Below are positions 48,201 to 54,219 of a stretch of DNA of 54,219 nucleotides, one piece after another. How positions within the stretch are numbered: the first letter of the stretch is position 1; each line of letters begins with the position of its first letter. The position numbers were made by a program, and so were the translations under genes. The stretch comes from Apostichopus californicus. Taxonomy: Eukaryota; Echinodermata; Holothuroidea; Aspidochirotida; Stichopodidae. The DNA lies in contig JAIPMN010007427.1 of the NCBI GenBank assembly GCA_020650975.1, positions 1-54,219 of the forward strand, given 5' to 3'. The notes under the pieces were generated by a model. The model was not told the DNA's origin and searched no databases. It was given only the letters and a program-made list of their open reading frames with translations.

Positions 48201-51200
48201 TTCGGACAACGGAGCTAAGATTTCCATTTTGATAAAACTATCATGAAATAACATAAAAAAGTTTTCCTGTTTGTGTGTTCATTTGAGAATAGTGGTTAAA
48301 ACTTTATAAAAAAATGTTACATTGAACCTACAATAAAGAGTTGACTGTAATGACTGATCATAAACTCAACAGCATAATTCAACTTCTTGACAAAGCTTTG
48401 GTCTCTTAAATCCTCTGTGGTAAGCTGCAAAATAATTGAAAAGAGAAATAACTTCCACTAAATCAATTATCAATGGAGAGATGCATAAAAATTAATTCAA
48501 CAATACACACTATTTTTCCCAAGTGCAACATGCAATGACATCATGAGATGTAGTATCAAAAGTTACAAAAATTAAGAAAGAGAAATTAATTATTCAGATT
48601 AAATGACACAACCAAAGACTGACAGGAAAATTATAAACAATGGAAAGAGCAATTAAGAAATTGATTAATAAACCTTTTGGTTTATTTATTTATTTTAAAT
48701 GAAATTTTCTTGGAATGTTCCCTGCTGCTTTCTGGAGAATTGCATAGACAAAAAAAACTGGAGCATAATCTCAGGTTACACGGTATGAAAGAAAATGTGG
48801 CTTGTGGCCCCCCCCCCCCAACACGGAATTGCCATATAGGGGTCGCCACCAACTAAGGTTAGCTCAGTTGGTAGAATGCTGGGTTTGTAAGCCAGAGGTC
48901 ACTGGTTTGAATCATGTTCTAGCCATATATACTGAATTATTGGCTATTTCCCAAAAATAAAGCTTAAATTAAGTAAATTTATTTAATTGAATTTTTATAT
49001 AACAAAAACTTACATATCTTGGCCAGAGGACATGCGGAGCAAATATGACACCCAGGTTAAAAGCTGACATCTTATTCATTTCATCGTTATCAGCAATGCT
49101 CTTCAGCAATTCAAGTAACTCCTTAAACAGTTTGAAATTAAGAGGCGGGAGAAGAAACGAGAGATATTTGAGCGCTTTTATGTGATTCGACTTCCGCAGG
49201 ACCTTAAGTTTCGTTCGTTCACGAGGAGACATATTTGGTACATTGTCCAATCCGAGAGTGAGACCTGAAAGGTAAGAATGAAAGAAATAGTTGACAATGG
49301 AGTAACGTACAATTATCAGTACATGATAACATCTAATATCAGCTACATTTTCAACAAAACTTCAATACTGTAGGTTAACTTTTCCATCAACTGATAAGTC
49401 AAGAGAACAAGTGACCGTTCAACTAAATTCGAATACCGCATAGGGGCCGAGAAGATAGATTTGATACTTTGATTACTGAAGAGTTGTATAAGATTCACTA
49501 ACATGAGCGATGGTTACTTCCCATAGAACCAGCATTTAAACCAGCGTTCAGTTAAGAAGCCAATACTAAAGGGAGTTGTTAATCATACAATTTGATCGCA
49601 CATCTAAACTGAGCTATCTTGCAAATATTCCCACATAGAGATAAAATGCACTCGAGTCAATGACTTCACTCAAGTCAGGCAAATCACTGGCAATGATGAG
49701 TCGAGACGACTAATACTATAACATGTAGTGATTACATTCATCTCTGATTATTGCCTGTATTGACATTTTCAATATCACACTGATTGTACGAGATGATAAC
49801 AAGCGACATAGATGTGGTATAGTTTGTTACGGTTGCTTATATGAATTACCGGCAGCCTCGACGTGTGCGTGGTATTGCCTGTCAGTGAGTAACGGTTCGG
49901 GGAGGTCCCCGAGGAACGTCTTCAGGACACAAGCGATGTCATTTGTAGTAAACTCATCACTATCCAGGTCGATCACCTCCCTGGAATTTATCCTATTCTT
50001 CAGTTTTTGTTGACGTCCAGAATTGCCAGGGATCCTAAAGAGTCCTTCATGATTTATAGCTACAAAAATAAGTACGTTCAAAATGACAACAGAATGAACA
50101 GATGGTTATGTTCTTGACTAAAAAAAGAGTTACCTATCTACTTGTTATGCACACAAATGACGATAATAATAGCATGGAAAGGCTTCAGGAGGGGTAATTT
50201 TTTAACCCAGAGACAAAGAGGCAAATACTTCAAACAAGAGGTATGAAAAAATAGACAATAGAAGCTGGAAAAGTCTAAAACCAAACAGTAACCAAGAGAC
50301 TGAGGTAGAGAGGAAGTTAAGGAATGCTTGACTTCAGTTGGGGGTGGTGGCACAATCCGTCTCTGGAAGATCACATGATCTATAATATTACTAATTACCC
50401 CTTTCTGTGACTGTGTGTCTCTCCATGAAATGTCCACAACTATGTAATCAATTTTACCAGCTAAGTACTGGTAATGACAACTTCAGCAAGAATCCTTAAT
50501 GCAAAGTAGGGACATTTGATTATGAAATTGTTGTAGGCCTAAACTGGGTGTGATCTTGAGCAATATCAATATTTTTGAGCGATACTACACACCTTTCCCC
50601 AACATTTAGCCTAATGTTACAAACTAACAATATATATAAATTAATCTCAGCTGTATTTTCTTGCAATGAGATCACACAAGAATATGTTTCATAAGTAGAT
50701 TCTAGTGGTTACTCACACCATAAGTTGGTTAACAAACCATGACAGCATATCATATTTACAAAAGTTGACAATTATGAATTTTCTCAACCTCTGTCAAATT
50801 TTATAAATGCTCCTGCCAACAGCAGGGGTGGTGACATCATCAAGGCAATTCATCTAATGATCTATCATTAATTCACAAACCTAACACAGAATATGGGATC
50901 ATTAGTAATCTGAAGAAACTTCTAGAGCTCTCTATTAATTGCTGGAATTAACAAAGTGCTTATGCAGTGACACTTGATAATGCTCACCTTTTTTCAAGTG
51001 TTCAATTAGTTGCCTAGCATAACAAAATCCTGCATCATTCAATGGAGAACCAAATATACCTGTAGGGCTATCTGTGTATGAAAAATATAAAAAAATGTAC
51101 AGAAAAGTGTTAATTTAAAGAACGGTTTAAACAATTATTAGTGTCTGGTTACTGACCACTCTCTTTCATGTTGCTTGTATATGTATGTATATATATATAT

Positions 51201-51859
51201 ATTTATATATGAGATTTATTGTTTCCACTTTTTAGATGTGTTTGTGACATTAAATATAACACACAAATTATTGCTATTATTCTTGTACATGTGTATACTG
51301 TATTTGCATGTAAGATGACATTAGGATGAAAACACACACAGCTTTATTTACAGTTGTTCAGATTAGATCAACATTAGGCTATCATGGCATTTTTTATTTT
51401 GCAAAGGTAGTTTTTCTAAGTTCAAACAGTATCTTTTGCTACAAATCATTTAGTAAAATTTTTCTCTTTGCCAGAATGAGAAAAAAGAAAGAAATTAAAA
51501 AAAAAAAACAACTAACACACAGAAATCAATGGAGGTAAAAACAACTCAACACATAATAGATGTTTAAAAATTTCTGCTTTTAATATCAATGCCCACATAA
51601 AATTTCAATTACTATTCTTGTAATGACAACTTTCTGGTTTACCTGGTGTATGTTTCTTTTTTCGCGAAAACTTCCTGGTTATCATCTTTCCATGTCGAAC
51701 ATCAACGTTACCCAAGAGAACTTGACCTATGTTTTCAGCGCCGCTAAAGTCTAATACATGAGAGAGTTCTGTGCAACACCACTCAGCAAAGGTCTCTGGA
51801 TATTTCCTCTTCATTATCTCCATGTAGAGCAGAGGATTGCAAAGGTTCTCTGACGACAT
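39266..51859 (-). CDS. ARHGAP19: Rho GTPase-activating protein, ARHGAP19-like
   Basis: It should stimulate GTP hydrolysis by a Rho-family GTPase; vertebrate ARHGAP19 acts on RhoA during mitosis. Twelve coding exons: 51859-51643, 51059-50988, 50059-49850, 49264-49014, 48424-48332, 47172-47065, 45970-45818, 43671-43555, 41981-41910, 40949-40842, 39912-39809, 39482-39266. They total 1722 nt, 573 aa (human protein 494 aa as I recall). The start ATG has an in-frame TAA upstream. The RhoGAP domain covers about residues 73-280: arginine finger Arg105 in GLFRIPGNS, DLPEPLL, and Asn236 in MSAFNLGVIFAPHVLW. Exons 6-8 keep ARHGAP19-like stretches (LNRCETF; MPEGPKKRRLMKQF; RQRSKSVGESIL). The tail is Pro/Ser-rich with PVPLPR 520-525, PVPIPR 542-547 and PSPIPR 557-562. 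The exon 8 donor is uncertain: GTCGGT keeps phase, while a better GTATTC four bases on breaks it. Confidence 0.92.
39638..39780. repeat. 30-bp tandem repeat, about four to five units
   Basis: GAGACCATACAAACTGTAAG recurs with exact 30-bp spacing at 39638, 39668, 39698 and 39728. A shortened, diverged unit follows. It lies in the last intron of the RhoGAP gene. Confidence 0.95.
41273..41632. mobile_element. TTAA-flanked MITE, copy 2 (piggyBac-like)
   Basis: A 352-bp element lies between TTAA at 41273-41276 and TTAA at 41629-41632. It starts AGGCATTGAAGACT and ends AGTCTTGACACCCT. It is homologous along its length to copy 1 at 5723-6089, same orientation, with scattered substitutions and small indels. 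It lies in intron 9 of the RhoGAP gene and has no transposase. Confidence 0.85.
43269..43320. mobile_element. MITE left-end fragment, copy C of the CAGGGAATAATTTA family
   Basis: It begins CAGGGAATAATTTATCCG and continues CATCGCAAAATGCTATGCAG, aligning with the left ends of copies A and B. Homology fades after about 50 bases. It lies in intron 8 of the RhoGAP gene. Confidence 0.5.
48851..48924 (+). repeat. tRNA-Thr-like sequence (tRNA pseudogene or SINE head)
   Basis: TAGCTCAGTTGG at 48860-48871 is a good internal box A. GGTTTGAATCA at 48904-48914 is a degraded box B. Between them an anticodon-like arm can be drawn, CTGGG, TTTGTAA, GCCAG, giving anticodon TGT (Thr). The T-arm and acceptor stem do not pair properly, so I do not call a functional tRNA. 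It sits in intron 4 of the RhoGAP gene, antisense to it. Confidence 0.6.
51181..51205. repeat. (TA)n microsatellite
   Basis: A TATA-repeat run with few interruptions in intergenic-like intron 1 sequence of the RhoGAP gene. Confidence 0.8.
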
Positions 51860-51919
51860 GTTTATGGTTAACAAGGGACTATGTTGATCTTCTTTGATTA
51901 AGAGTTATAAGAGTTACAC
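51860..51919 (-). other. Probable 5' UTR part of RhoGAP coding exon 1
   Basis: On the minus strand a good acceptor (TTTGTTTAACACAG) precedes 51919, 60 bases before the ATG. An in-frame TAA occurs in this stretch, so it is leader rather than coding. Confidence 0.45.
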
Positions 51920-52810
51920 CTGTGTTAAACAAAAATAAATCTGATATTTATGCAGGTAAAATGGCAAAAAATGCTTTTCAATTGCCAGGGAAGGCCATAC
52001 ATGGAATTGAAGGACGAAAGCAGGTAAACTGAAGACCAAATTTTCTCCTGGATGCAAATATTCAAAGCAAGGTGTACACTACCAACCCAAATATTGTGTA
52101 CATGATCTTTGTCAGACACATTGAAACACCTATAGCTAACATACAATTTCATATCCAAGCCAAGCTAGTACTAGTAGAAAGCATGAATTATGGAAAATTA
52201 TGATACATATTTTTATCACTTTTCCATCTGAAAGATTAATTTTGAATTACAAAGACTGTTTCAACAATCAACTGAAAAAGATGAAATTGATTCAAAAGGT
52301 GTTGTTTGGTTTATAATATCACAGAAATTTAGCATTAATATTTTCCAACTTTGTCAGTTGTCTTCAATAGCTGAGCTTCACAGATGAACGTCTTAAATTG
52401 ATGCACAAAATAAAACTTTAATTTTTACTGATCATTCATGTTAACCAAATGTTTTAGGAAGTACAGCATCTGAGATTATGAAGACCCTGTGTATCTTTTA
52501 CCTTTATTTTTTTTAAAGAAGATCACAAAGGTCTGTCTTATATTTCTGGGTCATGTAATGTATTCAGCACATTTGGCCAAACTGTTGAGAGAAAAACTAA
52601 GATTGTGTTCTTGATTTAATAGTAACAATTAGGCCTAGACTAGGCCTAACAGTAACACTGCAGTTTTTATTTTGCAAGAAATAGATCAGCCCTTCCTGGA
52701 GGCTGAACATGTTGAAAAATGTTTTAACATTTGATCGACTAACTTAAGCCTAGTCCTAGCCAAAGTCAATCACATACTACATAGGCCTAACACAGTGTTA
52801 ATTTCGTTAC

Positions 52811-52888
52811 CGTTGCCAAATTCACGAAACGCTGGATTACAGTCTGCACATTTTGATCGATCATATCGTAAATACGGTTAGGACTTCA
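52811..52888 (-). other. Candidate upstream leader exon of the RhoGAP gene, with short uORF
   Basis: On the minus strand, a T-rich tract and TTTTTAG acceptor precede 52888, and ACG/GTAACG forms a donor at 52811. The 78-base interval contains ATG at 52864 opening MIDQNVQTVIQRFVNLAT. If joined to the acceptor at 51919 that frame ends at once (GTG TAA), making a 19-residue uORF. The exon is inferred from splice signals only. Confidence 0.3.
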
Positions 52889-53175
52889 CTAAAAATAAAA
52901 AAATAAATTGGCAAAGTTATGAAACATCGACTGCATATGTCTTCCCTTTTCCAAATCAAACGGCAAACATCTATTTGGTAGATGTGACATTGACACATAA
53001 GCCTACCAATATTTTCAACTTTCAATGTTACTTGTTAGGTCTAGGCTTCATTAATTTTGTGTACATGTGAACAAGGAAATTCGTAGCCTACACGTACACC
53101 TACGGTTTGATAACACAACAAGATTTACAAATCAAATGGTTGACTTCTAGTTATTATTAACGTAACATCGATGTG

Positions 53176-53215
53176 ATTGGTTGATGGATAGACTCATCTC
53201 TATTTCCATTGGCGC
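53176..53215 (-). promoter_or_regulatory. Paired CCAAT boxes with E2F-like site, candidate RhoGAP promoter
   Basis: Two ATTGG pentamers (CCAAT on the minus strand) start at 53176 and 53208, 32 bases apart. The distal one overlaps GGCGCG (minus strand CGCGCC directly before CCAAT). NF-Y sites spaced about 31-33 bases are characteristic of G2/M promoters such as cyclin B. The block is about 1.3 kb upstream of the start codon. Its assignment to this gene is inference. Confidence 0.4.
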
Positions 53216-54219
53216 GTTAGCTAATGAATATTTATGAGCAATGGCTTACAGCTGTTGAATTTGGTGGCGCCGTCTCAATTCAGACGACAGACAAAACTGT
53301 GGTGGCAAGCCCCGATCAAGGGAAAAGGGGCAGGGTGTGGGGTTACACCCTATTCATCCCCACACTGCCACACAAACAATTTAAGGATGTCATTGGCTCA
53401 ACCTTGCGTGTAGAATTAATAATAGAACTAATTTACAGCCAATAGCAGGTAGCAACATGGCCCGTTGCAAGCAATAGATGAAACGGGCCGGGTGAACAAG
53501 TTTGAATATAATGTAGCATTTCAAGACACCCGGATATGGATCTCTCTGTTTAAATCGGCATTTCGACTTATCCCTTTGTGACTTTTTTAATATCAAATTT
53601 TGGATTTCTTATCCTGATACAGTTCTAGCCAACATTCTATACCATGTTGTGTAGAAATTGTGTTTTCAGGTTAGCCTCCCCCGCCCCTTCCCCTAGAAGC
53701 AAATGGACGTCGGCGTATAATCATAACACATAACGGTAAATATCTATCTCTGCATGGCTCTCAGTCTGGGGTGACGACGACAGTTATATGAAAAGAAATG
53801 CCATTTTGTCGGCCGGCGCAGAACAGACAACTATGTGTATTTCAAATTGCGCCCGTAATTTAATATTTCGAATTTGAATTCCCTGGCAATTTCGGAGCGA
53901 ATTCTGTGATTTAGGAACTCACTGTAAAGGCGAAGAAACTGTGCCAAATCGCTGCAGTGGGGCAGAAAGTGCATGCAGGATAATTTCTCCCAAACTCCCG
54001 ACTTCCCCATTCTCGATATATATCAGTGTTATTTCGTCATTTTAGTGAAGTTGTAAATTAATGGCTTTGTGTCAAATACAGCCCATAGAAGAAGTAACGG
54101 TGAAGGGCCCAGCTTTCACTCTCGCCCAGGGCCCATGAAACTATAGTGTCACCACTGATGACACCGTTAATATTACACCTAATCGGTGGCGGAGCCAATG
54201 GGGGTGGGGGGGGGGGGGG
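53216..54219. other. Intergenic region, truncated repeats at the window edge
   Basis: No supported gene. A 73-codon plus-strand frame at 53224-53445 has no recognisable domain. Near the end, CACCACTG (about 54150) looks like a hAT-type right end. GGTGGCGGAGCCAATGGGGG at 54185-54204 looks like the left end of another such element, running into a G-run and off the window. Confidence 0.45.

Noticed and set aside
48851..48924. Functional tRNA-Thr gene
   Set aside because: The T-arm and acceptor stem do not pair and box B is degraded, so only a tRNA-like remnant is claimed.
53224..53445. 73-codon plus-strand frame upstream of the RhoGAP gene
   Set aside because: No domain, and it starts next to the CCAAT pair. 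More likely promoter-region sequence than a gene, though a divergent transcript cannot be excluded.

Overview
The window looks like AT-rich nuclear DNA of an animal. Genes are split by short-to-medium GT-AG introns, intergenic DNA is rich in small transposon remnants and tandem repeats, and homopolymer G/C runs are common. The three recognisable proteins are animal housekeeping genes, and the repeats (hAT-type and TTAA-type MITEs, LINE tails ending in GCGCTATATAAAT plus ATT repeats) are typical of marine invertebrates. I infer a marine deuterostome, perhaps an echinoderm such as a sea cucumber; nothing in the sequence fixes the species.

Layout from left to right: (1) 1-7138, no supported gene, with a degenerate AT-rich repeat and a complete 359-bp TTAA-flanked MITE. 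(2) 7139-8623 (+), a single-exon orphan gene of 494 aa. (3) 11171-12348 (-), a large 3' exon of a second orphan gene, convergent with the first. (4) 15.8-16.6 kb, a MITE copy and a roughly 540-bp minisatellite with a 141-bp higher-order period. (5) 16971-28256 (-), GOT1, cytosolic aspartate aminotransferase, 9 coding exons, 419 aa, with every exon phase closing. (6) A 787-bp head-to-head intergenic region with ETS-like, E2F-like and ZNF143-like sites. (7) 29044-35054 (+), RNASEH2A, catalytic subunit of RNase H2, 7 coding exons, 325 aa. (8) 35.8-39.3 kb, convergent intergenic DNA. (9) 39266-51859 (-), an ARHGAP19-like RhoGAP, 12 coding exons, 573 aa, with a probable non-coding leader and a promoter-like block near 53.2 kb.

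The genes do not form a pathway. GOT1 (aspartate/glutamate and malate-aspartate shuttle metabolism) and RNASEH2A (removal of ribonucleotides and RNA:DNA hybrids from DNA) probably share a divergent promoter. ARHGAP19 (RhoA inactivation, linked to cytokinesis in vertebrates) has a tail-to-tail relation to RNASEH2A. The exon models were assembled by hand from splice consensus, reading phase and remembered family architecture; no alignment or transcript evidence was available.

The most unusual items are the two convergent orphan genes, with clustered TGACGTCA octamers around them; an in-frame 36-bp duplication carrying the GOT1 stop codon; the minisatellite packed with CAAGGTCA nuclear-receptor-like sites; a strong G-quadruplex motif in the RNASEH2A 3' UTR; three PxPxPR motifs in the ARHGAP19 tail; and several well-delimited non-autonomous transposons.
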